Shown piece by piece: positions 21,646 to 34,005 of a DNA stretch of 64,000 bases; positions within the stretch are counted from its first letter, which is position 1, and each line of letters opens with the position of its first letter. The stretch comes from Purpureocillium takamizusanense (Eukaryota; Ascomycota; Sordariomycetes; Hypocreales; Ophiocordycipitaceae), in the NCBI RefSeq assembly GCF_022605165.1, contig NC_063069.1:4464001-4528000 (forward strand). The letters are read 5' to 3'. The notes below the pieces were generated by a model that was not told the origin of the DNA, made no database searches, and worked only from the letters and a program-made list of their open reading frames with translations. The translations under genes and the position numbers were made by a program.

Positions 21646-23214
21646 GATGGATCCCGAGCCGAACCGCGTCGCTGGAGAACGCACGCCCTTGTTCGCCGAC
21701 GAGCAGTCATCCAGAGACTATAGCGACGTCATTCTGCGTCAGCAGCGACCGCTTGCCTACACACTTTTTTTCGACCCCAACTACACGCCGGGCAAGGATA
21801 GTGACACCTTGGTCGTCAGAAGCCTAGCTCACGTTTGCCATGTCACCAAGGTGACACTTTACAGCGGTATAATGGACTCAGACTTCCTCCCTTGCCGCAA
21901 CTGACGCTCGGCAGACTATGTGAACTTCCTCCTGGTCATGGTGCCCATAGGCATCGTCGCCGGAGCCGTGGGCTGGAGTCCGGCCACCGTCTTCACGCTC
22001 AACTTCTTTGCCATCATCCCTCTCGCCGCTGTCCTATCCTTTGCCACAGAACAAATTGCGATGAAGCTCGGAGAATCTATGGGGGGGCTTTTGAACGCCA
22101 CTTTTGGTAATGCCGTGGAGCTAATTGTGCGAAACCCCCCACCTCACTCGAGCCACTGGCCGAGGAAATTGACCCTATGTAGGTCAGCATCGTTGCCCTC
22201 AAAGATGGCCAAATCGAAGTAGTCCAGTCCTCTATGCTTGGCTCTATTCTATCCAATCTTCTCCTCGTCATGGGCATGTGCTTCTTCCTTGGTGGCCTTT
22301 GCCATCGCGGCCGGACTGGGAGCGGCACGGAGCAAGGGTTTTCTGCTGCCGTTGCTCAAACCACATGTTCCCTGATGACGCTGTCGTCTGCTTCCTTGGT
22401 CATTCCAGCGGCTGTAAGGCCACTACATGTCCGCATGGATGACGGTCATCACGATAGCTGACTCCACATAGTTGTATGCTGTTATGAACCAGAACGGCTC
22501 CGATGACAATTCCAGGTCGCCCTCATCCTGTCTCGGGCAACGGCAATCATCCTTCTTGTCCTCTATATTCTGTATCTCATTTTTCAGCTCCGGACGCATA
22601 GCAACCTCTTTGACGCTGAGGGCCAGAACGCGGCAGAGCTCGAAGCGGAGGAGCAACCACGACTTGGTGCCATCTCCGCCGCAGCTGTCCTCGTTGTTGT
22701 CACCGTTCTCGTGTCCATCTGTGCCGAGTACCTGGTTGGAAGCATCGACGACCTGGTCGACAGCGCAAACATTAGCAAGGCCTTCATTGGGTTGATTCTG
22801 ATACCGATTGTGGGGAATGCCGCTGAGCATGTCACCGCGGTGGTCGTCGCCCTGCGCAACAAAATGGACTTGGCCATGGGCGTTGCCATGGGTTCCTCTA
22901 TTTAGATTGCCCTGGGTCTCACGCCTTGTCTGGTCATTGTTGGCTGGGCGATTAACCAACCCATGAGCCTCCATTTCGAGACCTGTAAGTTCTGCAAACT
23001 GTATCCAATTGCCCTCCGCGAGGTTTAAATTTGTCAAACAGTCGAAACGGTTGCGTTCGCGGTGTCCGTCTTGGTAGCGACATACACGGTCCAGGATGGC
23101 AAGTCCAACTACCTCGAAGGTGCCATGCTTCTAGGTTTCTACATGATCATTGCTATCGCTTTCTACGCTACACCTAGTGACGCGCTTCACAAGACGAGTG
23201 TGATTGCGGGCTAA
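21646..23214 (+). pseudogene. Vacuolar Ca2+/H+ exchanger (VCX1/CAX-type), decayed
   Basis: The exon-intron structure is still legible. The N-terminus MDPEPNRVAGERTPLFADEQ is followed by an intron and the first membrane segments NFLLVMVPIGIVAGAVGWSP. Next come the catalytic repeat FGNAVELI, the c-terminal half SMLGSILSNLLLVMGMCFFL, and the second repeat GLILIPIVGNAAEHVTAVVV with its GNAAEH motif. Two lesions break it. A frameshift near 22515 separates YAVMNQNGSDD from the frame of ALILSRATAIILLVLYILYL. A TAG at 22903 replaces the Gln expected in GSSIQIAL. The last exon (VQDGKSNYLEGAMLLGFYMI) ends at TAA 23212-23214. Family members exchange cytosolic Ca2+ for vacuolar H+. Introns are retained, so this was a DNA-level copy, not a retrocopy. 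Confidence 0.88.
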
Positions 23215-24993
23215 GTATGCCAGCTTCAAGCATCTTCCAGTCTGCAAGCGGAGACGACCAGAAACGAAGAGTTTGCGCATCGGGGAGAGATCGGATCGAC
23301 AGTTGATCTACGAATTTCTAGCGTCAAATACTATGTCTTTCGACGATCTAAATTTTAAGCAGAAGATTGGCGGTTGCTTTTATGCCAATTGATGCTTACT
23401 GCTGCCTACTTGCATGACCACGAACGCATGCAGGGTCCTGCGCTTGTGGTATGAAGCTTTCGTATCACGTCTTCCCTATGTCTGGATGTGTTGTACGCAC
23501 TCACCGACTGGGAAAGAGTGAATGAACTTGTCAGCTCTAGCTACAGAAAGGAGTGGAAGGCTGCGTCTCATATAGACGAAGCTGGCAAATGTCGACAGAG
23601 TCACAGAGTCACAGAACCTTCTAGAAACATCCAGTCTCTCCCAACAGGATGACACTGGCTTGGCTGTATATTTGTCGTTTTGCATACAGATAGTGTCGCT
23701 CTGCCTACGAGTCTTCTTCTGATCATCTGTCATGGTTGGGTTAACAGCAAGGAGTGATGAGCAGCATAGGACCCCGAAGGTGACTGTATTGATCTCTAAG
23801 GAGCCATCTTCTCCTCTCTTTGCGCAAAGCTTTTCCTTATATAGCCCCTGGAGACCCCTGGCAGCGGCGCGGTGAAACAATTTACCGACGCCGTATAAGC
23901 TGCGTGGTAGCCATGATATGGGCGCATGACATCATCGCACAATCAGATTTCTTGTGCTGTATTTTCGGGGTGTTCGCTTCTCTGGACCCTCGGTTGCTTT
24001 TGCAGGTGCTGCTTCGAAGCGACGAAGGATATGCTGGAACCCTTCCATTGGGCGCCATTCAACGCGTCGATGCCTTCGACCGCGATGCCAAGGACTAATT
24101 AGGTTGCCCCACTTCCGCTCCACCGTGACTTTGGGGGAAGCCCACCACGACAACCCAAGATTCGAAGGAAGTATCTACGAAGGAATATAGCCCTCTGAGA
24201 TATCGAAGGTGCCTCGCGCGTCCGTACCCTAAGTCAACCTCCACTGGAACGTTCCCGCCTGGCCGCTACGGCGCTAACCGGTAACTTAATGTGGGCTGTT
24301 GCTATGCTTCAATGAACAGCACTTTGCATCTCTCCGATGGCCTTCGCTATAGTACTCGCCTTGCTGCTCGTCTTGCTACTCGTCTCGCGGCGACTGGTTT
24401 GCCGACCCGTGATTATTAGTGAAAATTAGGCATCAATACGGCGTTTGAGATACCAAAGGAACCATTCTGTCTTTCGTCCATATTTAGTGTCAAAATGTGA
24501 TGGTTGTAGGTTTCAGTGGCCTTGATCACTGCCCAAGTTAGGAGGACGAAGGTCCCAGTTCTTATATACTCAAAGATGTCCAAGTGGGTCCAGGCGCATC
24601 CTCGGTCTGGAGCGGAATATCGTTTGACATTTAGCACAGACGCCAGAACGGAGAGCATATTCAATTGTCAACCGAACGGCTTTATCAAGAGTCACCTTCG
24701 GGTAATAGATTTATTGCCTCTAGATATTGGCCATGCAGCAACAAGTACAGTAGGAGCAAAAATCTCCATTGATTGGTAATGTTTTTGCGGAGGTAAGCTA
24801 TAATCTAGCATACGTATTGAACCGCGGTCAGCGTCATAGCGGCCTGCACGAAATTTACAGCGGGCGTTGCAGACTAATCGACAAGACCCACGAAGCATTG
24901 GGCCACGTTACATACCCGGCGCCAGCTTTCGAGCCTCGACGAACTCTTTGGGCCGCTCTACAGGCCGTTCCGTCCGCTTTATGTTCCGCTCCC
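23215..24993. other. Long interval without recognisable gene
   Basis: Frames of 60-135 codons occur on both strands (for example 23476-23880 minus) but none has a family motif or splice context. No repeat or RNA gene recognised. Confidence 0.4.
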
Positions 24994-25382
24994 CTATTTG
25001 CTGCCGCCGGCTGCGTACCTGAGGGGCATGTCCATGCCGATACGGCGCGCGGTGAGGCGGACACGCTCTCCTCATCCATACCCAGGCCCGGGTTGTAGCG
25101 CTCAATGAGCGCGACATATTGTCGCTGCCAGCGCAGGTATGTGACAAGTTGCTCGGCCTCGGCGCGGGCTTGGTGGTGCTGCGCCGTCGGTGTGATCGGT
25201 GATGATGTCGACGGCGATGAAGCCGAGGATGAGGGTGAGGATGGGGCGCCGCTGCTGGCAAATATGCCCCGAAGATAGGCGTGAAGCGGTGAGCGCGGGA
25301 CCTTGAGAATAGGCCGCGGGGGGAGTTCACGGAGGAGGGAGCGGTAGAGGGAGCGGAGGTGGGTAGACGTGTGTGCGGCCAT
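24994..25382 (-). pseudogene. FMC1-like ATP synthase assembly factor with a C-terminal frameshift
   Basis: From ATG 25382 the protein reads LRSLYRSLLRELPPRPILKV, RSPLHAYLRGIF and LVTYLRWQRQYVALIERYNP, ending GLGMDEE. This is the fungal FMC1 family of mitochondrial LYR-motif proteins, which help assemble the F1 sector. After MDEE the expected ending ERVRLTARRIGMDMPLRYAA lies in a different frame, ending at TAG 24994-24996, so one base has been lost or gained near 25065. Without the shift the length would be about 125-130 aa, normal for the family. In the unshifted frame the protein would gain a foreign tail to position 24855. A Ser/Pro-rich insert (about residues 40-65) is also present. A single error could be a sequencing artefact. 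Confidence 0.75.
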
Positions 25383-26413
25383 GGCTGGGGTGCGGCCGCT
25401 TGTGGAGGTTGGCGATGGTTTGAGTCGGACCGCAGGCGGCAGGAACTGGTATTGTGTTGGTGGCGGGGAAGGTCAGGTCCCCTGTGTCAGTGTTAATTTC
25501 TTCTGTATCAGCTTATGACGTACAGGAGCGCGATGTGCGCGGAAGAACCGACGAAATAGTGCTATTGCTTGGCTAGATCGCGGCGCTACCATTGTAGACT
25601 TAGGTAGGGAGCGACTGCCGATTTGTGTCAGCGCTGGCGGCGGGGCATAGCCGAGACTGAGTGGGTGTGGTGATGGCGTTTGGAGAAGCAAGCTCCCAAA
25701 TGCATAACCCACTCGTCGGCAAAAAGGTACAGTACGTACAGGAAGAGGGTCACGACTCAATGGGTAGACTGGCTACAGGTCCCAGGTCGCATCCTGAGCA
25801 TGGCAGGGCTGCTGTCAGATGGAAGGCGCTGTTGTGGCTCTGTTCCAAAATCAGCACATCCCCGATGTCAAGGTCATGGACACGGGACACTGACGAGTGG
25901 CGAGCCCGCTCATCGTGCTTGACAAGACTTGGCGGTGCCGTTTTGCTCTCCTATTGTGACGGCACACTTGCCTGGAACTCATTCTTTCATCGGTGGTGGG
26001 CTGGTTTGAACGGGAAGACAAGAAACACGTGTACGAATTGTGACCGAAGAATCCTGACATCACGAGGTACGGTAACATCCGCAAAGTACCGATGACGTCA
26101 TAGCGGCTCATGGATCGGACTGTCTCGCTTTCAGAGTCATCACGGTGGCTGGTTTTGTGATCGAGGCATCGCATGTCATCCCAACTTTTTGTTGACCAAC
26201 TTTGTTGGGGTGTTGCAGCACGATATTAAGACCCCACACAAGCTCTGAAGCTCCACTCAGCGATCTCGCGCCACTGTGCCCCGTTTTGCACCTTTTCACT
26301 TTTTCGCTTCTGCTCTTCGAACTCTAGGCTGCTCGTCGGAGTTGCTCAGCTAGTTTTCAACACACTCAGTCAAGGCCGTCGTCGCACAAGCCCTGTGTCA
26401 GTTAATCTCCGCT
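25383..26413. other. Upstream region of EBP gene, no other gene
   Basis: No convincing coding sequence. Contains repeat copy 3 at 26313-26375 close to the EBP start. Confidence 0.4.
26313..26375 (+). repeat. Dispersed ~60-85 bp repeat, diverged copy 3
   Basis: TTGCTCAGCTAGTTTTCAAC followed by ACACTCAGTCAAGGCCGT, against CGCTCAGCTAGTTGTCAAC and ACACTCAGTTGAGACCGT in copies 1 and 2. It lies 40-100 bp before the EBP ATG, so it is probably within that gene's promoter or 5' UTR. Confidence 0.6.
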
Positions 26414-27195
26414 ATGAGCGAGCATGTATTTCCGTCTGCGAGTGTCATCGACACCGATGCTGCTGAACATCCGTTTTTCCCGATCAACGTCAGGGTGCCC
26501 GGTTTCGTCGCGACGTCCATACCAACCACAGCATTGCTTACAATATTCTTCGGCTCATTAGCGGTCATTGTGGTATCGACAAGGGCTTTTCTCAGGCGCT
26601 CCAAAATTGTCCTTTCCAGCGGAGACGTGTGGACGGTGACTTGGTTTATTCTCTGTGGTTTTATACATTCTTTCTTCGAAGGTGTGTTCCGGTCCCATAC
26701 TCCTCGACCTGCACGCCACTAATGGACTCGCCGCGTGGCATAGGCTACTTCTCCTACAATTCTTTGAATATGGGCAGCCGCACCGACCTGTTCGGCCAAC
26801 TGTGGAAGGAATATGCCCTCGCCGACTCCCGCTACATGACACAAGACTCGTTCGTCGTTTGCATGGAATCTGTCACAGCGTGCTTCTGGGGCCCGCTATC
26901 CTTTCTCTGCGCTTACTACATCATCGCGGACAGTACTGTTCGACAACCACTGCAATTGATCATTAGCTTAGGACAGCTGTACGGACTCGTCTTGTACTAC
27001 GCAACATGCGCCTTTGAAGAGGTGGTACATGGCGTGATTCTCAGTCGCCCAGAAAGGGTATATTATTGCGCCTACTATATTTTATGCAACGCTTTCTGGC
27101 TTCTTATCCCGGGGCTGTTGATTTACCAGAGCGTACGGGAGACATCGCAGGCGTTCATGAAGGTAAAGTCGGCAGGCGCATTGGCGAAGATTTAG
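26414..27195 (+). CDS. EBP-family (emopamil-binding, EXPERA) membrane protein
   Basis: Exons 26414-26681 and 26744-27195, with a 62-bp intron (GTGTGT donor, CACTAAT branch, ATAG acceptor), phase 1, 239 aa. The intron splits FFEG from YFSYN. The family's catalytic His and Glu are in FIHSFFEG (His85, Glu89), and a second Glu is in VCMESVTACFWGPL. There are four to five membrane helices (ALLTIFFGSLAVIVV, FLCAYYIIA, QLYGLVLYYATCAF, ILCNAFWLLIPGLL). EBP enzymes are ER delta8-delta7 sterol isomerases. Fungal homologues outside ergosterol synthesis often sit in natural-product clusters, so the substrate is uncertain. Intact. It is convergent with the hydrolase at 27362-29047, leaving 166 bp between the two stop codons. 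Confidence 0.85.
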
Positions 27196-27361
27196 AGACC
27201 TTAACCGGTCAGTCAATGATCGCCTCGGCAAAAGGCGTGAGTGGGTTTTGTTTCTCTGGCGCTGGGCATGGTGGGCGAGTTGTACTTTCGCAGCAGCTCC
27301 CAAGATATCTTGGTAAGCCTTCTAAATTGTGTACCTATTGATAGGCCGGAACCACCGTCTG

Positions 27362-29047
27362 TTATTCTGGTAATTCCTTGCAGAGCGTCCTCACAGCCCT
27401 AGTTAGTACTCGTCGCGTCTTTTTCCCATAGAGAACTTGGCCATGGTCCAAATCCGGAAACCACAGCACCCCCGGTGTATCACCTATCATCTCTGCATTG
27501 CCTCCATCCCCTGTCTGCAGAGCACACCCTTCCGCAACCCCCGAACCTGTTAGGTATGCCCGAATTACCGACGTGTCTACTACTATGTCTCTGCCAGCTA
27601 GAGCTACTGTCACGCGGCGGCCCCGAATGTCCTCCTTCCACAAAATATTGTCAGCCCAGAAGAAGCGTCGGAATAGCGTATGCGAGACGCCCATATCCTT
27701 AGAGCCGAAATAAGAGAGCAGATATTCGTTTGCTTGGCTTGGCTTTCGACAGATCTACGGCGTTAGACGTTAGTCATGGTAATGTGTAAGCCCGACGTAC
27801 CAGAGTGAGCATACAAAATTGTACGCCACATCGGGGAGATGGAGCAGAAAAGATACGGGGTCAACAAACAAGACCGGCCCGATCTTTTGTGCGATCTGGG
27901 GAGATCGCAGCAGATGTGTCGCAACCACGCTTCCGTAACTTCTCATGGCGCATGTCAACTTATACACGGAAACATATCGACTGTCAGAGGGAGAGCACTT
28001 ACGAATGCGATACCAGCACAACCCTTTGCCACCCATGCCCCTCCAATACGTGTTGAATCTCCTTGGACATTGCCTCCTTTGTCATTGCTTCAGTCGTTAT
28101 CCTGGAGCTTATTGACATAATCTCTATGGCAATGATCCCCACCTCACCGTCTGGTGCATCCTCGTCATCGTCTGCATTGAGGTCCGCCAAGAAGTTTATA
28201 TACGGGTAGAGTCCGATGCCAATGCCGTGAATGAAGAGGATCGGCAGCCGCGTCTTTGAAGTGTGCGGCCGGTGCCAGTAAGTGAGACATTGCCCAGAGG
28301 AGCTATGGGAGCTAAAGAGTGTGAGGGGCCGTAAGGGGAAGACGGCAAGACACTGGAGGAACGATGGGCGATAGAATTTGAAGGACTGGCGCCACAAATG
28401 CATGGATGCCGCTGTATCGACGACAAACACACACTACAGATGTAGAGTTAGCAAATTGACTTGCGTAGGGCAGATCGGTCGCGTATATAAGATCTCACCA
28501 GATACCACGCCAAGCTTCGATGTAACATCTCTACTTTGTCGAGCGTCAATCTGAGGCACTTGGCATTGCCGCGACCGGGTTCCAATTTCCTCCCTAACAA
28601 CTTCTCCATCTCGCCAACATACTCCTCTAGCTCCTCATCATATGCTGGCTCACGCTCTCCCGTGTTGAAGAACGCCCATCGGAAAAAATCTTTGACATTC
28701 TCCCGCTTAATATCCGCCACTGGCGCACCACGGAACCATTTTCTCAGGTACTGGACTGGATCAGGGATGTTGCTGTGACAGCGCTCGAACAACTCTTTGC
28801 GCTCCTCACGGCACGGAGGAAGTGGATGCCTCGCGGCCTTCTGGAGGTATGCTTTTCGCGGTAGGTAGACGGCGAGATAGAAAGCGGCCTCGAGAGCGAG
28901 CCATAGCTGTAGTACTCGGGGAAGTCGGAATGGAAGACGGACTAGGGGGCCGACCAGTGAGTAAATTACACTGAGAGGGACGACCAGGTGCAGGAAGAGG
29001 ATGCATGTCCGGATGAAGATGTAATCCCACAGGTGTCTCCCGATCAT
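27362..29047 (-). CDS. Alpha/beta hydrolase with N-terminal membrane segment
   Basis: Four exons: 29047-28499, 28433-28003, 27938-27815, 27754-27362. Phases agree, giving 498 aa. I chose ATG 29047 because the open frame above it starts without an ATG. The N-terminus (YIFIRTCILFLHLVVPLSVI) is a membrane anchor. The catalytic core has LPILFIHGIGIGLYPYINFL (oxyanion region), nucleophile elbow VLVSHSYGSVVATHLL (S-H-S-Y-G, with the intron inside the Ser codon), VLFVDPVSFLLHLPDVAYNF and a C-terminal AGRDIVVD...LDHGQVL containing the acid and His. This is a fungal lipase/esterase-like family; the substrate is unknown. Intact and convergent with the EBP gene. Confidence 0.85.
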
Positions 29048-30518
29048 GGCAGCAGGAACATTGACGGGGGCCAGTGTGTTGCTGTCGCCCCGAAACAAAA
29101 AAGCGCCTTGCTGCACTATCAATCGACGTGTTCTTTACAAAGTGCAGTTGGGAATGCAAAAAATATCGCGAGTGGAACGAAATCATGGCGCCGGGCAGAC
29201 TGTTTATTAAACATGGGAGATTGGATTGTTGGGGCCTCGCATCATACATTCCAGCCGTAGAATCCGGTCCCCTGAGATTGGCAAAAAAATTCGCATGTGA
29301 ATGTGCACGGTGCGAGGTGGCTGAATACGACTCCGTCAGATAGCCTACAACGGGTATTACCCAGCCGGCACCACAACTGGCGTTATCGCATGTGGATGGG
29401 CGCAAAGCTTACTCCGCATGAGCGCTTGTATCACAGAGTTGACATCATCCTTGCGCAGGGCCCGCGCCGGCCCCTATAAGCGGTTTGGCTACCCTGGTCA
29501 ATACATTGATTAACGGTGCCCAGGCGGTAGTACCACTTCCAGGCGTCGCGCGAATCTAACCGAACTCTGGTGATCATGGATTTAAAGGGTCTGCATTGCC
29601 ACATCCCATCTGCTTATATGGGCTATATTCCGATCTGACACTGTGCGCAACCGCAGTGCCTATTGCCTTCCACCGCGACCCTTCTTCGATCATCTGGCAA
29701 CCTTCACGAGACTTGTCAGCCTTCTGCTATGTTCACCCTTGGAATGGATACCCAATCGACAGAGACAAAATATCAGGTCCCGGTCTCCCAAACCCCTTGC
29801 ACGGGACCTGCCCGACCAGCGTTCAATTCACGCATCACGTCCGACCGCTTGCGCGAGGGCTCTAGCAAGCGGCCCCTACGACAATCCACAACATGCGCTA
29901 GTCTACGGAAGGACAGATCCTCTGCTTTCAAAGAGACAGGCTTGGAGGATGATACCGACATTTAATGGGACGGGGTCCGGTACTTGATCGACGGTGCGCG
30001 GTATTTAGGGTGTTGTATGTCCATAGCGTCGCCATATCATCTTCCATATACTGAAGCTGCGCTAGCACGAGATGGGGATATGCAACTAGTCAAGAGGTCA
30101 GGCATATGGGCACGGCACGTCGCTCGCGCACGAGGACCCGGAAAGAGTGTGAAAATAACCTCTTGATAATGCTGTTGATGTCTCTGGCCGCAGAAAGGAG
30201 CGGGATGTTACGTCTCACATAGCCCCGACTCCTACATGGCCGCAGAGGCTTCTAAAGACAACCAGCCACTTCCGATATGACATCTAGTGGTAAAATCTAG
30301 GTAGATGATCGCTTGGGAGTTCAGAGCAGCAATGTACTGGTTCTTGTTGGCTAGATTACCCTGCCAAATGCACACACTGAGATAGCGGGCATTTGGACTA
30401 GGGAAGATGACGCATTGAATGGATAGACGACGAGGTGGCGGTTCCCTGCTCTGACCCGCCCTCTGGACTGAATAACGTCTCCTGGGACCTCAACTCATCG
30501 CAGGCCGCTTACTCCCCT
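29048..30518. other. Interval without recognisable gene
   Basis: The start holds the hydrolase promoter. Frames of 60-115 codons at 29600-29990 show no motif. No repeat or RNA gene recognised. Confidence 0.4.
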
Positions 30519-32545
30519 ACTCGTCCATCACCGACGCAAACTTGTCCGTCATCTCCTGCTGAATGGCCTCGTACTGCTTCCAGTGAGTGGCTACATCAAC
30601 GACGAAAAAAGGCTACACGAACCTTCTTGGTGACGGCCTCTTCCCCATCTGAGGGGAGCTCAAACTTGAGCTGCCGCAGCTTGGCTTGCAGGTCGCTCGT
30701 GGTCTCACGTATCTTGACCCAGCGCTGGCCCTGCTAGATTGCCCTCTGCGACTCATCGTGGTACCCAACCATGAGCTTCAGCATCCACTCTGTCTTCCAC
30801 ATAGGGCAGAACTGGTCGTAGTCCGAGTAGCCGTTTTGCTGCAAAAAGTCCTCCTTGAGCAAGCCCACCAGGTCGAGGGTGATCTTGTCCGGATCAGACA
30901 GCACGCTTTTCCCGACCAGCTGCACGATCTGGTCCAGCTCATCTGAGTCAGAAAGCAGCTGCTTGATGCGGTCTCGTAGTCTCGGAAACTCAGGGTAGTC
31001 CTTTTCGTAGAACTTGTCCAGCACGCCCGTGTACTTGGAGTAGGACTCGCTCATGTTGATGGAAGGGAACTGCTTGCGCTGCGCCAGCTTCTTGTCGAGA
31101 CCCCAAAAAACTTGTACGATACTGAGAGTGAACGATGTGACAGGATCCGAGAAGTCACCACCGGGGGGACTGACGGCACCGACGATGCTGACGCTGCCGT
31201 TGCGCTCGGGTGAGCCCAGCGTTTGGACCCGTCCAACTCGCTCCTAGAAGGAGGCAAGCTTGGCACTCAAGTAAGCAGGGAAACCCTGGTCGGCAGGCAT
31301 TTCTCCCAGACGACCTGATAGTTCTCGCAGCGCTTCGGCCCATAGCGACGTCGAGTCAGCCATCATGGCCACGTTAAGGCCCTGGTCACGGAAGTGCTTG
31401 GCGACCGTGATGCCAGTGTAGATGGAGGCTTCTCGGGCCGCCACGGGCATGTTGGAGGTATTGGCGATGAGGGTGGTGCGCTTCATGATGGCTTCCTTGC
31501 GGCCCTCAACCTCGATGGTCAGCTGGGGAAAGCCCTTCAACATTTCGTTGCCGCGCTCGCCGCAACCGACGTAGATTATCACATCGCTGTTGGAGAACTT
31601 AGAGACGGATTGACTGATGACATTTTTACCGCTACCGAAAGCACCGGGGATGGCAATGGTGCCGCCCTGAAAACCAGGAATGAGAGCGTCCAAGACTCGC
31701 TGGCCAATAATGAAAGGTTCCTCGGCGGCGAGCTTCTTGGTGGATGGTCGAGGAACCCGGACGGGCCACGACCGCATCATGGGGTATCCCGTCTTCTTAC
31801 CATCGAATTCGACCTCCAGGATCTTGTCGGCGACGGTGTACTCACCTTCGTTGGCAATTTTGGTAATTGTGCCACATGCACGGGGTGGAAATAGGATTAT
31901 GTGCGTAGAAATGAAGGAGTTCTCCACGACGACGCCCCACACGTCGCCGCCACTGATATGGTCGCCGACCGTCTTGGTGGGAGTGAATGTCCACTTCGTC
32001 TTGCGGTCAAGGGCGGGGACTAAAATACCACGAGGAATGTAGATAGACTTGGTGACGTTGGAAATCTCCTCGAGTGGCCGTTGGATACCGTCGTAGATGC
32101 CGCTCAGCAGGCCGGGGCCGAGTTCGACTGAGAGAGGTTTGCCAGTGCGAGTGACTGCGTCACCAACCATGATGCCGGCTGTCGGAGCTGTGGTCAGCTG
32201 CTTGGCTTCGTCAGGTACGGACGTTGGTTTCATACCGGTTTCCTCGTATACCTGGATGGTAGCTTGGTCGCCATTGATTCGAATGACTTCACCGACTAGA
32301 TTGTCGTGGCTTACTTTGACCCGCAGGGCGTAGCGCAATTTAGCATTGTGCAGCAGCCAGTTCGCCACCCACAACGGCACATACCAGCTCGTACATGGCA
32401 ACACCGACCATGTCTTCAGTGACCACGACAGGGCTATTCAAGGATTGGATTAGCATCGCATTTCTCTATGTCGAGCTCTCAAGTTATATCATTGGGCGTT
32501 GGGCGGTTGACTAACCCGGACACCGAGTAGATTTTTCCTGCGCAG
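30519..32545 (-). pseudogene. V-ATPase catalytic subunit A (vma-1-type), decayed copy
   Basis: The minus strand reads GKIYSVSG | [16 protein letters not shown] | [20 protein letters not shown] with introns in between, then the nucleotide-binding core and the C-terminal [32 protein letters not shown], and a last exon QYEAIQQEMTDKFASVMDE ending at 30519. Damage: TAG at 31244-31246 in KLASF-stop-ERVGRV (Tyr expected); a second TAG at 30734-30736 after DESQRAI; the P-loop reads [12 protein letters not shown] instead of GAFGCGKT; a small in-frame loss follows GNEM; and [11 protein letters not shown] has lost the conserved Arg. The functional protein is the ATP-hydrolysing subunit of the vacuolar proton pump. 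Because vma-1 is essential or nearly so, an intact copy should exist elsewhere. The first exon was not resolved. Confidence 0.9.
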
Positions 32546-33749
32546 GCATCAGCTTGGTCGCTGGGAACGGGTAACAGCTCGCTTGAGGCTGTTCACCGTG
32601 ATGCATGGCCTTATCGGCGTTGTTCGCTATCTGGATGGAATGCACGTCAGCCTACGATGCAGCAGTGCTCGTTGTGGTTGGCCGTATCTAGTCGTGGACT
32701 CGACCGGCAGAAGGGGTCCGGGGTTGGGGATGGGGGGTCGTCTGAAGGGGGGTATTGGCACAAACGTACAGGAAGCATCTGCGAACGCGGGACTGGGTTC
32801 GACACAGGGGGGCAGAAGAGCCGTCAGCGGAGGAGGGAAGGGTAGGATGGTAAGGCTGACAAGAGAGACTGCGGGGAGGAGTTGAGGGAGACGATATTGA
32901 GATTGGACAGGCAGCTCAGTATCCCAATAGGAAGTGGAGGTACTGGTGCTGCAGACGATGGTGGTGTTATGGCCAGGGGTAGCCTGTGGCGCGTCATGGG
33001 CGGGCTGGTGTAGTCCTGGGTAGCACCAAATAAGTACCGTCAGCCCATATGGAATACAGCTAATCCAACACTTGTGGATAGCAAGACCTCCAAATGCTTA
33101 CCAAGGACAAGATCGCCCTGGAACCGACGCGGAGCAGGTAAACGACACTGTTCAATGAACGTGTGGCACACCCTCGAACCCGTACACCCGTGACGTTATG
33201 CCAATGTCGAGCCGCGCTCGTTCACATAGACGGTTAACAGCACTGCTGCCTACCAACGGTGGCAACGACTTCAGGCAACTCGGCTTCTGCCTGTCATGTC
33301 TCAGATGGCTACTGGTGATCGAGGGCTACGGCCTCAATTGCTATCAGTTCAATCATCAGATTAAAAAATCAAGGGTCTTTGGTTGCCCGATTCACAAAGG
33401 ACCTTCTGCCCGACCGTCAGTTAGTTGTGCGTTACGAACGGCACAACAATCAAGCGTCAGAATGCGACCGGCACGAACCGCGGACACCAAGGGCGTCGTA
33501 GCTAACAGACGGCTTGTACATAGCAAGAAGCCTGACGTGCCCTAAAACGCGCTCAAGGTCAGCAGGGACGTGGCTGGCGATGACACGCATGTGACGAATT
33601 TGTGTTGTGTGGCTTTCGTAGCTGAATGTCCGCTTGCACACCAGGAAGCAGAATAATTACGTCGACCAATCCCCATGGCCGTGGATTCATAACTGTTTTC
33701 TCACCCACCTTTAAATAAATAAAAAGTAACTCGGAGATTAATCCTTGAC
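32546..33749. other. Interval without recognisable gene
   Basis: Includes the G-rich stretch 32700-32890 (upstream side of the V-ATPase relic) and AT-rich sequence near 33700-33730 before the Ca2+-ATPase relic. No gene recognised. Confidence 0.4.
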
Positions 33750-33910
33750 ATGGACTCGTCAGATATACCGCAGCGCTTGACGCGACCTACCGCCCCTACC
33801 ATCGCAATCGACATCTCGGCCATTCTGCATGACCACGAAAGAGGTGCAGTCTCGACAAACCAAGCTTTTGTCGCAAGTACCGATAGAGTAACCCGTACGC
33901 GTCTTAGATT
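33750..33910 (+). pseudogene. Ca2+-ATPase 5' end, left part (before MULE insertion)
   Basis: From the ATG the frame reads MDSSDIPQRLTRPTAPTIAI then DISAILHD, the low-complexity N-terminal leader seen in fungal PMCA-type pumps. It is cut at 33910 by the MULE, whose duplicated target site is 33903-33910. The recognisable pump sequence resumes at 37233. Confidence 0.5.
33903..33910. repeat. MULE target-site duplication, left
   Basis: CTTAGATT lies immediately outside the left TIR. The identical 8-mer lies immediately outside the right TIR at 37233-37240. Confidence 0.93.
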
Positions 33911-34005
33911 GGCAATTGATAGGCGGGCCGAACCACTTTACTACGGGGGCCGTCTTCCGGGGGCCGTGTGGCTGACCCTCCGAATCGGGCAGTCGAACAT
34001 TCCAT
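33911..34005 (+). repeat. MULE left terminal inverted repeat
   Basis: 95 bp from GGCAATTGATAGGCGGGCCG to GTCGAACATTCCAT. Reverse complement of 37138-37232 apart from five transitions. Confidence 0.95.
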
